Source: Nitrosococcus halophilus Nc 4 (lineage in GTDB: Bacteria > Pseudomonadota > Gammaproteobacteria > Nitrosococcales > Nitrosococcaceae). From it: a stretch of DNA of 64,000 bases. Positions 19,830-30,003 of the stretch are shown one piece after another (position 1 is the first letter of the stretch; the number at the start of each line of letters is the position of its first letter). Below the pieces are notes generated by a model, which did no database searches, had not been told where the DNA came from, and saw only the letters and a list, made by a program, of their open reading frames with translations. The DNA lies in NCBI RefSeq assembly GCF_000024725.1, contig NC_013960.1:2342001-2406000 (forward strand), given 5' to 3'. The position numbers were made by a program, and so were the translations under genes.

Positions 19830-20810
19830 ATGCAGATTAGATACATCATTGCGGCTCTAGGGTTTGCCTCGGTCGCGCTGTTTTCTAGCCATAGCGTGGC
19901 GGCAGAGCAGGTGGATCCTGATCTTAAGGAATACAGCAAGGCCAGTGGTGTCGCGGGCAATCTATCCAGCGTTGGCTCTGATACTTTGGCTAACCTCATG
20001 ACCCTTTGGGCTGAAGAATTTAAAAAACTCTATCCTAACGTGAATATTCAAATCCAGGCCGCAGGTTCCTCAACGGCGCCACCCGCACTGACCGAGAGCA
20101 CCGCTAATCTCGGTCCTATGAGCCGGAAAATGAAAGACAAGGAGGTGGAAGCCTTTGAAAAGAAATATGGCTATAAGCCGACCCCCGTTCGAGTGGCTAT
20201 CGATGCGCTGGCGGTTTATGTCAACAAGGACAACCCCATTGAGGGAATCACCATCCCGCAAGTGGATGCGGTTTTTTCTGCTACTCGCAAATGTGGCTAT
20301 CCTAAAGATATTACGACGTGGGGCGATCTGGGGCTAGGGGGCGAATGGACCCACCGCAGTCTCCAGCTCTTTGGCCGTAACTCCGTTTCCGGGACTTATG
20401 GTTACTTTAAAAAAGCGGCCCTTTGTAAGGGCGATTTCAAAAATACAGTCAATGAGCAACCGGGTTCTGCCTCGGTGGTTCAGGGAGTGACTAAATCGAT
20501 TAATGGTATCGGTTACTCTGGCATTGGTTACCGGACTTCCGGGGTGCGCGCGGTTCCCCTAGCGACCAAGAAGGATGCCCCTTATGTGGAGGCGACCTCG
20601 GAGAATGCCGTGAAGGGGCAATATCCTCTGGCGCGCTTTCTTTACGTCTATGTTAATAAGCATCCCAACAAACCCTTGCCGCCTTTAGAGCGGGAATTTA
20701 TTAAAATGGTGCTTTCTAAGACGGGCCAAGGCGTGGTGATTAAAGATGGTTATATTCCGTTGCCCGCCCGGGTGGCCGCTAAAGATCTTGCCAAAATTGG
20801 GGGAATGTAA
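19830..20810 (+). CDS. pstS: phosphate ABC transporter substrate-binding protein PstS
   Basis: A 326-residue periplasmic phosphate-binding protein. A signal peptide (ending near SHSVAA) is followed by the phosphate-binding segments [34 protein letters not shown] and [12 protein letters not shown], the SGT(Y/F) motif holding phosphate. It begins the pst operon, and a strong terminator separates it from pstC, which fits the usual need for more PstS than permease. Confidence 0.95.
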   Translation: MQIRYIIAALGFASVALFSSHSVAAEQVDPDLKEYSKASGVAGNLSSVGSDTLANLMTLWAEEFKKLYPNVNIQIQAAGSSTAPPALTESTANLGPMSRKMKDKEVEAFEKKYGYKPTPVRVAIDALAVYVNKDNPIEGITIPQVDAVFSATRKCGYPKDITTWGDLGLGGEWTHRSLQLFGRNSVSGTYGYFKKAALCKGDFKNTVNEQPGSASVVQGVTKSINGIGYSGIGYRTSGVRAVPLATKKDAPYVEATSENAVKGQYPLARFLYVYVNKHPNKPLPPLEREFIKMVLSKTGQGVVIKDGYIPLPARVAAKDLAKIGGM

Positions 20811-20854
20811 GGGAAGCCCATTAGCCGTGCCCGAAGCACCCCTATGTACGGGAA

Positions 20855-20882
20855 GCGCCTCGCCCAGCGAGGCGTTTTTTCT
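20855..20882 (+). terminator. intrinsic terminator between pstS and pstC
   Basis: Stem CGCCTCGC / GCGAGGCG with a 3-base loop (20856-20874), then TTTTTTCTTT. It should stop most transcripts after pstS and let a fraction read through into pstCAB. Confidence 0.85.
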
Positions 20883-20915
20883 TTCGCATTTTTGTTGTTT
20901 TTTTCATAGACTGAA

Positions 20916-23201
20916 ATGGTTGCCAGAGTCCCAGAAATTGAAGAACAGGTCGTTCCCCCTCCGAATTCACCGGTGGCCATACGCCGTCGCCGCTGGCGTG
21001 AAATCAAGGACCATCTCGCTCGATATTACATTGCTGCCGGTGGTATCGGCGTTATTATTGCCATTGTTCTGATTTTCTTTTACCTCTTGTATGTGGTTAT
21101 CCCCCTGTTTCGCCCGGCCCATGTGGAGCCAGGGGCTCAGTATTCAGCCCCGGGAGGGGGTACTGAAACCACCCTTCATCTGGCCTTGAATGAATATAAT
21201 AACGTGGGCTTCCGCTTGACTGACCAGGGGCGCGGGATTTTCTTCTCTACCAATAATGGCAAGGTGATTTTGGAATCCCCCCTGCCGTTGCCCGAGGGAG
21301 TCACCGTGACTAGCTTCGGGGCCGGCGATCCTTCCCGTCAAGCAGCCATCTATGGTCTTTCTGATGGCCGCGCCCTGCTGTTGCGCCATGCCTATGACAT
21401 TTCTTATCCCGACGATGTTCGCACCATTACCCCTCGGGTAGAGTACCCTCTTGATAAAGGGCTGTTGGCGGTGGATCCCCAGGGGCAACCCCTACGCCTC
21501 ATTAGCGCCCAATCCGATGAGGACCAGACCACTGTGGCTGCCGTCACCGGGGATGAGCGTCTAGTATTGGTGAACTTTGTTCTGCAGCAGTCCTTTCTTG
21601 ATGATGAAGTGACCATTGAGCGGGTGACCGCATCGCTGGATCTGTCTCCCCTTAAAGTGACTCATCTGGTTCTCGATGGGCAGCAAGAGGAATTGTATTT
21701 GGCTGATTCGGAGGGTTATATCAGCTACTATCAGGTGAGGGATAAGGAGGCGCCACGCTTGGTGCAGCGGGTGAAGGCGGTTCCAGAGGAGGTTGAAATC
21801 ACTGCCTTGTCCTTTCTCACCGGCGGCATTTCCCTCTTGGTAGGAGATTCTTCCGGCCGGATCGCCCAATGGTTTCCGGTGCGGGATGAAAATAATAACT
21901 ATACCTTGGAGCAAATTCGGACTTTCGATTCTCAGCAGGCGCCGATTACGGCCATTGCCTCCGAGCATGCCCGTAAAGGCTTTTTAGCGGCGGATACTTC
22001 AGGCCACGTTGGCATTTACCACACCACGGCACACCAGACATTGCGGGTCACCCGCCTCAGCGAGGCTCCTTTAGCGACGGTGGGGATCTCGCCTAGGGCG
22101 AGCGCGATGCTGGCCAGCGATTCCCAGGGCAATGTGCATTTCTTGAAGATAGATAATGAGCACCCGGAGGTCTCCTGGCAAGCCCTGTGGGGAAAAGTCT
22201 GGTATGAAAGTCGGCAAGAGCCTGAATTTATTTGGCAATCCTCATCGGCGAGTAATGATTTTGAGCCAAAGTTTAGTTTGACTCCCCTGACTTTTGGTAC
22301 CTTCAAGGCGGCTTTCTATGCCATGTTATTTGCCATTCCGCTGGCCATCATGGGGGCGATTTATACGGCCTACTTCATGAGCCCTAAAATGCGAGGGTTG
22401 GTGAAGCCCACCATTGAGATCATGGAAGCACTGCCTACGGTCATTCTCGGTTTTTTGGCCGGTCTCTGGTTGGCCCCCCTGGTTGAAAGCCATCTCCCCG
22501 GGATCTTCGCCCTCTTGTTGTTATTGCCTGTGGGTATCTTTATCGCTGCTTATTTATGGCACCGACTGCCTAGCCGGGTGCGCCATTGGGTTCCGGAAGG
22601 TTGGGAAGCGGCACTGCTTATCCCCGTCGTGGTGGGCATGGGGGCCCTTGCCATGGTGTTGAGTCAGCCGTTGGAAATGGCATTGTTCGGCGGCGACATG
22701 TCTCAGTGGATCACCACTCACTTAGGGATTACCTATGATCAGCGCAATTCCCTCGTGGTAGGGTTCGCTATGGGGTTTGCCGTGATCCCGACGATTTTTT
22801 CAATCTCTGAAGATGCCATTTTCAGTGTCCCCAAGCATCTTACTTTTGGATCCCTGGCTTTAGGCGCCACGCCCTGGCAAACCTTGGTGCGGGTGGTGCT
22901 TTTGACCGCCAGCCCCGGTATTTTTTCTGCCGTGATGATTGGTCTTGGCCGAGCAGTTGGCGAGACTATGATCGTATTGATGGCGACGGGTAATACGCCC
23001 ATTATGGATTTTAATCTTTTCCAAGGCTTCCGGGCCCTTTCTGCAAATATCGCCGTGGAGATGCCGGAGTCTGAAGTCAACAGCACTCACTACCGTATCT
23101 TATTTCTGGCTGCACTGGTTTTATTTATGGCGACTTTTGTTTTTAATACCCTGGCCGAGATCGTGCGCCAGCGGTTACGGAAAAAGTACAGTAGTTTGTA
23201 G
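20916..23201 (+). CDS. pstC: phosphate ABC transporter permease PstC, long form
   Basis: A 761-residue inner-membrane permease, more than twice the length of E. coli PstC. A first transmembrane segment (about residues 40-68) is followed by a periplasmic insertion of some 370 residues with repeated beta-rich blade-like units (for example LVLVNFVLQQ, ISLLVGDSSGRIAQWF and GFLAADTSGHVGIYHT) that look like a beta-propeller. The permease core then starts at LTFGTFKAAFYAMLFAIPLA and contains the EAA-type loop LALGATPWQTL. The long form occurs in several gammaproteobacteria. It follows pstS across a terminator. Confidence 0.92.
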   Translation: MVARVPEIEEQVVPPPNSPVAIRRRRWREIKDHLARYYIAAGGIGVIIAIVLIFFYLLYVVIPLFRPAHVEPGAQYSAPGGGTETTLHLALNEYNNVGFRLTDQGRGIFFSTNNGKVILESPLPLPEGVTVTSFGAGDPSRQAAIYGLSDGRALLLRHAYDISYPDDVRTITPRVEYPLDKGLLAVDPQGQPLRLISAQSDEDQTTVAAVTGDERLVLVNFVLQQSFLDDEVTIERVTASLDLSPLKVTHLVLDGQQEELYLADSEGYISYYQVRDKEAPRLVQRVKAVPEEVEITALSFLTGGISLLVGDSSGRIAQWFPVRDENNNYTLEQIRTFDSQQAPITAIASEHARKGFLAADTSGHVGIYHTTAHQTLRVTRLSEAPLATVGISPRASAMLASDSQGNVHFLKIDNEHPEVSWQALWGKVWYESRQEPEFIWQSSSASNDFEPKFSLTPLTFGTFKAAFYAMLFAIPLAIMGAIYTAYFMSPKMRGLVKPTIEIMEALPTVILGFLAGLWLAPLVESHLPGIFALLLLLPVGIFIAAYLWHRLPSRVRHWVPEGWEAALLIPVVVGMGALAMVLSQPLEMALFGGDMSQWITTHLGITYDQRNSLVVGFAMGFAVIPTIFSISEDAIFSVPKHLTFGSLALGATPWQTLVRVVLLTASPGIFSAVMIGLGRAVGETMIVLMATGNTPIMDFNLFQGFRALSANIAVEMPESEVNSTHYRILFLAALVLFMATFVFNTLAEIVRQRLRKKYSSL

Positions 23202-23240
23202 TGGTTAGAAAAGAATTGGCAAGCAAAGAGCTTAAAACGA

Positions 23241-24893
23241 ATGAAAGAGTGGTTTAAATCGGGTACGCCGTGGGTGTGGTTGAGTGCGGGAGCAGTGAGT
23301 GCCAGTGTGGTCATGGTGGCGGGTTTACTGGTTCTTATCGCGGTCAAGGGATTGGGGCATTTTTGGCCAGCGCAGATTGCGGAGATTGAGTACACTCAGC
23401 GGGACGGGGAAGTCGTACGTTTGATAGGGGAAGTGGTCAACCAAGAGCAGGTTGCCCGCCAGCGCTTGCTGGATAGGGGTTATACGCTGCCCGAGGCTCC
23501 CCCTATTGTGACTCGGAACCTGCTCAAAATCGGCAATCGGGATTTTTTCGGTTTTGATTTTCTATGGATTGTGCAGCCATTGGTCAACAATGAGCGCTAT
23601 CCCAAGGATTTGATGGCGGTTGAGCGGCGGGAATGGGGCCATTTTTATGGCTATCTTCAGTCCGTCAAGGAGCAGGATAGGGTGGTCGCCGAAGGTGAAA
23701 ATGTTTGGGAAGTCTTGCAACAACGCCTGGCTAGGGCCAATGAGCTTCATGTTGAAATTGAGGATATTGAAAAGCATGACATTGGTGCCATCAATTATCA
23801 GTTGGAGCAATTGCGTTTACGCCGTCGGGGGTTGGAACTTGAGGGGGTAACTGATCCCCAGTCCTATGCAGAGGTGGAGGCCGAGGAGGCAGAACTCCGA
23901 AAAGCCTACGCCACTGTTCAAAAAAAGCTCAATGAACTGTATCAGCAAATTAGGCGAGATAGCCTGACAGCGGAGATTGCCGATGGCCGGGTAGTGGAAA
24001 TTCCCTTGGCAAAAGTGGTGCGGGCCTATCGTCCTAACGGCATGGGGATAGGAGACAAGAGTCGTTTTTATTTAGCAAAGCTCAGTGAGTTTGTAACCGA
24101 GGATCCCCGTGAGGCCAATACGGAGGGGGGGATCTTTCCTGCCATCTTTGGGACGGTGATGATGGTCCTCATTATGTCCGTCATCGTCACTCCCTTTGGG
24201 GTGGTGGCAGCGGTCTATTTACGGGAGTATGCTAAACAAGGGCCGCTAATACGCATTATTCGGATTGCAGTCAATAATTTGGCAGGGGTGCCTTCAATCG
24301 TCTATGGGGTATTTGGCCTGGGATTCTTTGTTTATTTTCTGGGAGGGAACGTGGATCGCTGGTTCTTTCCAGAAGCATTGCCGGCACCGACTTTCGGCAC
24401 TCCAGGGTTACTCTGGGCCTCTTTGACTTTGGCTATCCTCACAGTGCCTGTGGTTATTGTGGCGACAGAAGAGGGGTTATCCCGTATTCCCCGTTCCATT
24501 CGGGAGGGGAGTCTGGCATTGGGGGCCACTCGGGCTGAAACTTTATGGCGCACCGTGTTGCCCATGGCCGCTCCCGCCATGATGACCGGGCTTATTTTGG
24601 CCGTGGCGCGGGCTGCCGGCGAAGTCGCGCCACTGATGATGGTGGGGGTAGTGAAATTGGCCCCTTCTTTGCCTTTGGATGGGAATTTTCCATTCTTGCA
24701 TTTGGACCGCAAGTTTATGCACTTGGGTTTCCATATCTATGATGTGGGTTTCCAAAGCCCTAATGTGGAAGCTGCTCGCCCCCTGGTTTATGCCACGGCC
24801 TTGCTGTTAGTCTTGATTATCGTGGGCCTCAATCTCACCGCCATTATGATTCGCAACCGACTTCGAGAAAAATACCGTGCAGCAGAGAGTTAA
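23241..24893 (+). CDS. pstA: phosphate ABC transporter permease PstA, long form
   Basis: A 550-residue permease with an N-terminal membrane segment, a DUF3333-like periplasmic region with a charged helical stretch ([20 protein letters not shown] and onward, a likely coiled coil), and a C-terminal permease core with the EAA loop [18 protein letters not shown]. The extra periplasmic domain parallels the one in PstC, so the two may interact outside the membrane. Its end overlaps the open frame of pstB. Confidence 0.92.
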   Translation: MKEWFKSGTPWVWLSAGAVSASVVMVAGLLVLIAVKGLGHFWPAQIAEIEYTQRDGEVVRLIGEVVNQEQVARQRLLDRGYTLPEAPPIVTRNLLKIGNRDFFGFDFLWIVQPLVNNERYPKDLMAVERREWGHFYGYLQSVKEQDRVVAEGENVWEVLQQRLARANELHVEIEDIEKHDIGAINYQLEQLRLRRRGLELEGVTDPQSYAEVEAEEAELRKAYATVQKKLNELYQQIRRDSLTAEIADGRVVEIPLAKVVRAYRPNGMGIGDKSRFYLAKLSEFVTEDPREANTEGGIFPAIFGTVMMVLIMSVIVTPFGVVAAVYLREYAKQGPLIRIIRIAVNNLAGVPSIVYGVFGLGFFVYFLGGNVDRWFFPEALPAPTFGTPGLLWASLTLAILTVPVVIVATEEGLSRIPRSIREGSLALGATRAETLWRTVLPMAAPAMMTGLILAVARAAGEVAPLMMVGVVKLAPSLPLDGNFPFLHLDRKFMHLGFHIYDVGFQSPNVEAARPLVYATALLLVLIIVGLNLTAIMIRNRLREKYRAAES

Positions 24894-24909
24894 AGAAAAG
24901 GTTAATATC

Positions 24910-25761
24910 ATGAACCGGCAGACTAATGATAAAGCGCCGCAGGCCCATGGGGTTGATATCTCGTTAATCGAGCGCGGCGTTGAAAAGCTTAGACTAGAGG
25001 ATGAAACGCCCTGTCTGCAGGTCAAAGAATTCAATCTCTACTACGATCAAAGTACGCAGGCCCTTAAACACATCAATCTCGTGATTCCGAAGCGGCGAGT
25101 GACCGCTTTTATTGGCCCCAGCGGGTGCGGCAAGTCTACTCTGCTGCGCTGTTTTAACCGTATGAACGATCTGATTGATGGGGTCCGCATCGAAGGGGGA
25201 GTATTCCTCCATGAACAAAATATTTACGACAAAATTGTCAATGTGGCCGATCTGCGGCGCCGTGTTGGCATGGTGTTCCAAAAACCCAATCCCTTCCCCA
25301 AATCTATTTATGAGAATGTCGCCTATGGGCTGCGCTTGCAGGGGATTAAAAACCGCCGCACCTTAGATAAAGTGGTGGAAAAATCCCTCAAAAGGGCCGC
25401 CCTGTGGGATGAGGTCAAAGACCGTCTAGATGACAATGCGGTGGGCCTCTCCGGGGGGCAACAGCAACGGCTGGTGATTGCCAGAGCCGTCGCCATTGAG
25501 CCGGAAGTATTGCTTTTGGATGAGCCCGCTTCCGCCCTGGACCCCATCTCTACCCTCAAAATCGAAGAATTGATCTATGAACTGAAGAATGAGTATACCA
25601 TTGTGATCGTTACCCATAATATGCAGCAAGCCGCACGGGTTTCTGACTATACGGCTTTTATGTATTTGGGGGAATTGATTGAATTTGGCGATACCAGTAC
25701 CTTATTTACTAATCCCAAAAAGAAGCAGACCGAAGATTATATTACCGGGCGCTACGGTTAA
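24910..25761 (+). CDS. pstB: phosphate ABC transporter ATPase PstB
   Basis: A 283-residue ABC ATPase with Walker [10 protein letters not shown], signature LSGGQQQR, Walker [16 protein letters not shown] and the H-loop [13 protein letters not shown]. The frame is open from a GTG at 24877 within pstA, but the ATG at 24910 ([11 protein letters not shown]) is the more likely start, with AAAAGG upstream. It powers phosphate import and takes part in the signalling complex with PhoU and PhoR. Confidence 0.94.
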   Translation: MNRQTNDKAPQAHGVDISLIERGVEKLRLEDETPCLQVKEFNLYYDQSTQALKHINLVIPKRRVTAFIGPSGCGKSTLLRCFNRMNDLIDGVRIEGGVFLHEQNIYDKIVNVADLRRRVGMVFQKPNPFPKSIYENVAYGLRLQGIKNRRTLDKVVEKSLKRAALWDEVKDRLDDNAVGLSGGQQQRLVIARAVAIEPEVLLLDEPASALDPISTLKIEELIYELKNEYTIVIVTHNMQQAARVSDYTAFMYLGELIEFGDTSTLFTNPKKKQTEDYITGRYG

Positions 25762-25794
25762 TGATTGTCGGCGCTCTTAAGGCACGAGGAGTGA

Positions 25795-26511
25795 ATGATG
25801 CCCCATAGCACTACGCCCCATACCTACCGGCAGTACGATAAGGAGCTTGAAGATATCAGGAACCGGGTCCTGGCTATGGGCGGACTCGTCGAGCGGCAGA
25901 TCGCCGAAGCCGTGGATGCTTTGGTGAATGGAGATGTGGAAAAGGCCGAAGAAGTGATTAGTAAGGACTACCGGGTCAATGCCATGGATGTGTCCATTGA
26001 CGAGGAGTGCACCCAGATTTTAGCCCGTCGCCAACCCACTGCCGGTGATTTGCGGTTGGTGATGGCGGTAATTAAAACCGTTGCTGATTTGGAACGGATC
26101 GGAGATGGGGCCGAGCGCATAGGCCGGACTACGATTCGTTTATCGGAGCGGGAAAGACCGGCGAATACTTTTGGTTTGATAAGATCCCTCTCTAATCATG
26201 CCCTGGGGATGTTGCGGGATTCTTTAGATACTTTTGCCCGTATGGATCCGGAGGCCGCCCTCAGCGTGGCGGCGCAAGATACCCAGGTAGACGCCCGCTA
26301 CGAGAGTATCCTGCGCCAGTTGATTACCTACATGATGGAAGATCCCCGCAATATTTCCTGGGCAGTGGAACTTATCTGGGTGGCCCGGGCTCTAGAGCGG
26401 ATTGGCGATCATGCCTGCAATATTTGCGAATATGTCATTTATTTGGTCAAGGGCAAGGATGTACGCCATACCAGTTTGGAAAGTATGGAGCAAATTGTCC
26501 ACGAGGAATAA
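25795..26511 (+). CDS. phoU: phosphate signalling protein PhoU
   Basis: A 238-residue all-helical protein with two PhoU repeats. Each has the metal-binding E/DxxxD pattern, seen in VIKTVADLERIGDGAERIGR and in LIWVARALERIGDHACNICEY. PhoU links the Pst transporter to PhoR and lowers Pho signalling when phosphate is plentiful. Placed about 30 bases after pstB, the usual last gene of the operon. Confidence 0.95.
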   Translation: MMPHSTTPHTYRQYDKELEDIRNRVLAMGGLVERQIAEAVDALVNGDVEKAEEVISKDYRVNAMDVSIDEECTQILARRQPTAGDLRLVMAVIKTVADLERIGDGAERIGRTTIRLSERERPANTFGLIRSLSNHALGMLRDSLDTFARMDPEAALSVAAQDTQVDARYESILRQLITYMMEDPRNISWAVELIWVARALERIGDHACNICEYVIYLVKGKDVRHTSLESMEQIVHEE

Positions 26512-26636
26512 ATTTCCTCTCCTCCCAGCCGCCTAGAGACGTACTTTCAGGACTAGAAAGACAAAAGGATTAGACTTGCCCCATAATGTCGTTTTTTTTC
26601 CTGGGGTAAGGTGGGGCTAAATATGGAGTGTGACTT

Positions 26637-28145
26637 GTGTTAAGCCAGCGGCATCCCGATACCCTGGCCGCCATAGACCTGGGGTCCAATAGCTTTCATA
26701 TGATCATTGCCCGCGTAGTGAGAGAAGGTCAGCTACAGGTACTAGACCGCTTGCGGGAGATGGTTCAACTGGCCTCCGGCTTAGATAATGACAAACATTT
26801 GAGCGAGGCGGCCCAGGAGCGGGCTCTGAGTTGTTTAGCTCGCTTTGGGCAACGTTTACGGAACCTCCCTCCTTGGGCAATTCGGGCCGTGGGCACGAAT
26901 ACCCTACGGCAGGCGCGGAATGCCGATGAATTTTTGAAGCGCGCCAGTACCGCCTTGGGCCATCCCATTGAAATTATCGCGGGGGATGAGGAGGCTCGGT
27001 TGATTTATTTAGGGGTTTCCCACGCCTTGGATTTTGATGACGCCCGGCGGTTGGTGGTGGATATTGGCGGAGGAAGCACGGAATTCATTATCGGTGAGGG
27101 TGCTGAGGAGGGGCGTTATCGGGAAAGCATTGAAATGGGTTGCGTCTATTATAGCCGCCGTTTTTTCCCCAAGGGAATCTTAAATGAAGCTTCCATGCAA
27201 CAAGCTGAGATTGGGGCCCGGACGATGTTGCAAGACATTGAGCAGCAATTTCGCCATTTAGGGTGGGAGGAAGCCATAGGGGCCTCGGGAACTATCCGGG
27301 CCGTAGCCCGAGTTGTGGCGGCCCAAGGGTGGTGCGGCAGTGGAACGATTACGGCGGCCTCCCTAAAGGCCCTTGCCCATCTTATGGCGGAGACGGGTCA
27401 TGTTAAACAGCTAAAGCTGGAGGGGCTAAGCCCGGAGCGAGGACCCGTATTTCCCGGTGGCGTGGCGATACTTAAAGGCATTTTTGAGAGTCTGGGTATT
27501 GATCGCATGACAGTATCGGATGGCGCCCTGCGGGAGGGGTTGCTGTATGATCTCATTGGCCGGATTCGCCATGAGGATGTGCGTAGCCGCACTGTTGCTG
27601 ATTTAGCCCAGCGCTATCATGTGGATCAGTCCCATGCCTCTCGGGTTAAAGAGACTGCCCTGGCGTTGTTGGAAGGGGTGGCTTCCACCTGGGAGCTTGA
27701 AGAAGAAGAGCATTTTTTGTCTTTGCAGTGGGCGGCGATACTCCATGAGGTGGGGCTGGCCCTTTCCCATGGCCAATACCATAAGCATGGTGCCTATCTC
27801 TTGGCCTATAGTGACTTGCCTGGTTTTTCCCAACAGGAGCAACAGGTCTTGGCGTTTCTGGTGCGGGGGCATCGCCGCAAGTTGCCAGCCGCCAAATTAA
27901 AGCGGCTTCCCGAAGATCTTCGCCAGCCTACGCTGCGTCTTTGCCTATTGTTGCGGTTGGCGGTGTTGCTTAATCGTAATCGTTCCTCCACTGCGTTGCC
28001 TCATTTGATATTCAAGGTGGATCAGAACACTTTAAAGCTTAAATTTCCTGAAGGGTGGTTGGTTCAACATCCGCTGACTGAGGCCGATCTGGTTCAGGAA
28101 GCCAGCTATGTGAAGGCAGCGGGTTATCGACTGAAAGCCAAGTAG
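26637..28145 (+). CDS. ppx: exopolyphosphatase Ppx
   Basis: A 502-residue member of the Ppx/GppA family with the actin-like ATPase fold: phosphate loop AAIDLGSNSFHMIIARV near the start, the second loop VVDIGGGSTEFIIGE and ASGTIRAVARV. The C-terminal half is an HD-like helical domain (LQWAAILHEVGLALSHGQYHKHG). It cleaves terminal phosphate from polyphosphate (and perhaps pppGpp). GTG start. Its location after the pst operon and across the array from ppk links uptake with polyphosphate turnover. Confidence 0.92.
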   Translation: MLSQRHPDTLAAIDLGSNSFHMIIARVVREGQLQVLDRLREMVQLASGLDNDKHLSEAAQERALSCLARFGQRLRNLPPWAIRAVGTNTLRQARNADEFLKRASTALGHPIEIIAGDEEARLIYLGVSHALDFDDARRLVVDIGGGSTEFIIGEGAEEGRYRESIEMGCVYYSRRFFPKGILNEASMQQAEIGARTMLQDIEQQFRHLGWEEAIGASGTIRAVARVVAAQGWCGSGTITAASLKALAHLMAETGHVKQLKLEGLSPERGPVFPGGVAILKGIFESLGIDRMTVSDGALREGLLYDLIGRIRHEDVRSRTVADLAQRYHVDQSHASRVKETALALLEGVASTWELEEEEHFLSLQWAAILHEVGLALSHGQYHKHGAYLLAYSDLPGFSQQEQQVLAFLVRGHRRKLPAAKLKRLPEDLRQPTLRLCLLLRLAVLLNRNRSSTALPHLIFKVDQNTLKLKFPEGWLVQHPLTEADLVQEASYVKAAGYRLKAK

Positions 28146-28147
28146 TC

Positions 28148-29113
28148 ATGCCTATAGAGAGTGAAATCAAGCTGCGGTTGGCCCCAGCGTACCTGCCCAA
28201 AGTGAGTGAACATTCCCTGGTGAGGAGGCATGGCCATCAGGGGCCGATACGCAAGCACCTGCAAAGCATCTATTTCGATACCCCTGATTTAGGGCTCCTA
28301 AAACAAGGGGTGGGGTTGCGGGTGCGCCGGATAGACCATCGCTGGGTCCAGACCGTCAAAGGCGCCAGTTCTGGGGGAGCTGGACTCCATCGTCGCCAGG
28401 AATGGGAAAGTGAGGTGGAAAATAATAGCCCCAACCTGGAACGGTTAGCGGCAGAAGCCAAGGTGGGGGTGCTTGGAGAGGCGGAGCTCGCCGCCCGGTT
28501 AGTCCCGGTATTTGAAACAGATTTTTGGCGTACCAGTTGGATTTTACGGATAAGGGATGGAAGCACCATTGAGTTGGCTGCGGATGAGGGGCATATTCGT
28601 TCCAATGATCGTACCGAGCCCTTATCCGAACTGGAGCTGGAGCTTAAACAGGGAGAGGATAAGGATCTCTATTGGATGGCTTTGCAGTTGGCCGAGACGT
28701 TTCCCCTTGCCGTGGAACATGCCAGCAAGGCCGAGCGGGGATATCGACTCTACACCCAACAGTTTTCCCTCCTAGCAGCACCAGGGCCCGCTCCCGCCGA
28801 TGCAACCACTGATTTCCAGGGATTGGATTATTGGCTTGCTGACCTGCAATACGGTGAACGGTTATTGCTTGAGAGGCGCGATCCTCAGGGGTGCAGCCAT
28901 TTACAGGCAGCGGCTGAAAATTTGCACAGGGGGTTGATGGCGGCAGGGCAGGGAGTGGAGATTTCCCTTCAAGAGGACCTAGACTGGCTTGTCAGGAGTT
29001 TACAAGAAAGTAAGGATTTTGCTGAAGTTTGTCATGTAGTGGCGGCTCCCCGTTATAGCCGGTTGTTGTTAAGTTTGGGGCGTTACCTGGCAGAATTAGA
29101 AGCAAGGGACTGA
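28148..29113 (+). CDS. CYTH-domain inorganic triphosphatase
   Basis: A 321-residue protein. The CYTH fold begins with the signature EIKLRL (residues 5-10), then IYFDTPDLGLLKQGVGLRVRR, WVQTVKG and SELELELKQGED, lining the triphosphate tunnel. The C-terminal 110 residues (LADLQYGERLLLERRDPQGC and onward) look like a short, degenerate CHAD domain, shorter than in full YgiF-type enzymes. It begins three bases after ppx, so it probably acts on polyphosphate or tripolyphosphate in the same unit. Confidence 0.85.
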   Translation: MPIESEIKLRLAPAYLPKVSEHSLVRRHGHQGPIRKHLQSIYFDTPDLGLLKQGVGLRVRRIDHRWVQTVKGASSGGAGLHRRQEWESEVENNSPNLERLAAEAKVGVLGEAELAARLVPVFETDFWRTSWILRIRDGSTIELAADEGHIRSNDRTEPLSELELELKQGEDKDLYWMALQLAETFPLAVEHASKAERGYRLYTQQFSLLAAPGPAPADATTDFQGLDYWLADLQYGERLLLERRDPQGCSHLQAAAENLHRGLMAAGQGVEISLQEDLDWLVRSLQESKDFAEVCHVVAAPRYSRLLLSLGRYLAELEARD

Positions 29114-29394
29114 CTTTGTTGATGGGAAGAGTAATGGAAGAGGTAAAAGCGATGAAAACCTCATAGGTTCGTTCGCGCCGTCTCTGCCATTGCCAGGCTT
29201 TAAAACCGTGGTCTTATATGGCTCTTGCGCGCATTTAACGTCTCGCCGCAGCCTGTCGGGACGGTGCTCAAGAGCACGAAGCCATGATAAACACGAGGAT
29301 TTAGGCGTGTCAAGGGCGTGGCAAAAACTGATATTTTCAGGGAAAATCATAGATTTAATCAAACAGTTAAGAGCCCCTTTTTGGCTGTCAAAAA

Positions 29395-29418
29395 GCTATT
29401 GGGACATGTCCCAATAGC
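29395..29418. repeat. 24-bp perfect palindrome
   Basis: Arms GCTATTGGGAC and GTCCCAATAGC around AT: a perfect palindrome of 24 bases. It is the first of three hairpins sharing the pattern TTGGGAC/GTCCCAA. Confidence 0.75.
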
Positions 29419-29472
29419 CTGCAGAGTTAGAGAGAAGCATTACCCTAGATTGGAGGGTTTCAAGCCGTACCT

Positions 29473-29490
29473 GTTTGGACACGTCCGAAC
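29473..29490. repeat. second related palindrome
   Basis: Arms GTTTGGAC and GTCCGAAC around AC, with one T-G wobble pair. The flanks (GCCTGC then TTACC about 20 bases on) resemble those of the palindrome at 29395, so the two are diverged direct repeats of a longer unit with period 75 bases. Confidence 0.6.
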
Positions 29491-29583
29491 GCCTGCGCTG
29501 TTGAAGAGGATTACCGGATGTCAGAAAGTCTGAAACTTTAGCCGCTGTCCGAGCGTGCAGGGATAAACTGAGAATTATTCTTA

Positions 29584-29598
29584 TTTGACGGTGTCAAA
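29584..29598. repeat. third, shorter palindrome
   Basis: Arms TTTGAC and GTCAAA with a GGT loop. Resembles the cores of the palindromes at 29395 and 29473 but is weaker. Confidence 0.4.
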
Positions 29599-29757
29599 AT
29601 GGTAAGAGATTGCGGTTTCCTGCCGCTTCTTTGTTTGGGTTAGCTATTATGGTGCCGATATTGCTTTCTGCTTATAGTAGGATGCAAATATATATATTTA
29701 TATATTAAGCTTATTAAGTATTACTAAGAAGCTTCTATTGCAGCCCCGGAGGCTAAC

Positions 29758-30003
29758 ATGTTGATTGGTAAAGAATTACATATAGATGTATTTTGGGATG
29801 AAGAAGCCTGTGTTTGGGTGGCAACCAGCGAGGATGTGCCTGGTCTGGTTACCGAGGCGGATACCCAAGAGGATCTGATGAAAAAGCTAAGAGTGATGCT
29901 CCCGGAGTTGTTAGAATTGAATGGGGTTCACATTGGCAGAGAAATCCCAATTGAGGTTTCCAGCAAGAGAAAAGAGCTTTTACACCTGGCTCTAGCCTGT
30001 TAA
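29758..30003 (+). CDS. hicB: HicB-like antitoxin (DUF1902 type)
   Basis: An 81-residue protein with the DUF1902/HicB pattern: IDVFWDEEACVWVATSEDVPGLVTEADT, a degraded RNase-H-like fold, and LLELNG downstream. Such proteins neutralise HicA mRNA-interferase toxins. A GGAGG ribosome binding site lies about seven bases upstream (CCGGAGGCTAACATG). The stop codon overlaps the hicA ATG (TAATG). Confidence 0.8.
   Translation: MLIGKELHIDVFWDEEACVWVATSEDVPGLVTEADTQEDLMKKLRVMLPELLELNGVHIGREIPIEVSSKRKELLHLALAC

Larger units (their letters stand above)
29114..29757. other. gene-poor spacer with hairpin elements
   Basis: About 640 bases without a credible gene. Small open frames (29190-29417, 29318-29533) have no recognisable domain or ribosome binding site. 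The stretch contains three related palindromes (listed separately), a further small inverted repeat GTGCTCAAGAGCAC at 29264-29277 and an AT-rich tract of alternating TA (29687-29710) before hicB. Confidence 0.5.

Noticed and set aside
29264-29277. Small palindrome GTGCTCAAGAGCAC as a fourth member of the hairpin series
   Set aside because: Its arms do not share the TTGGGAC/GTCCCAA pattern.
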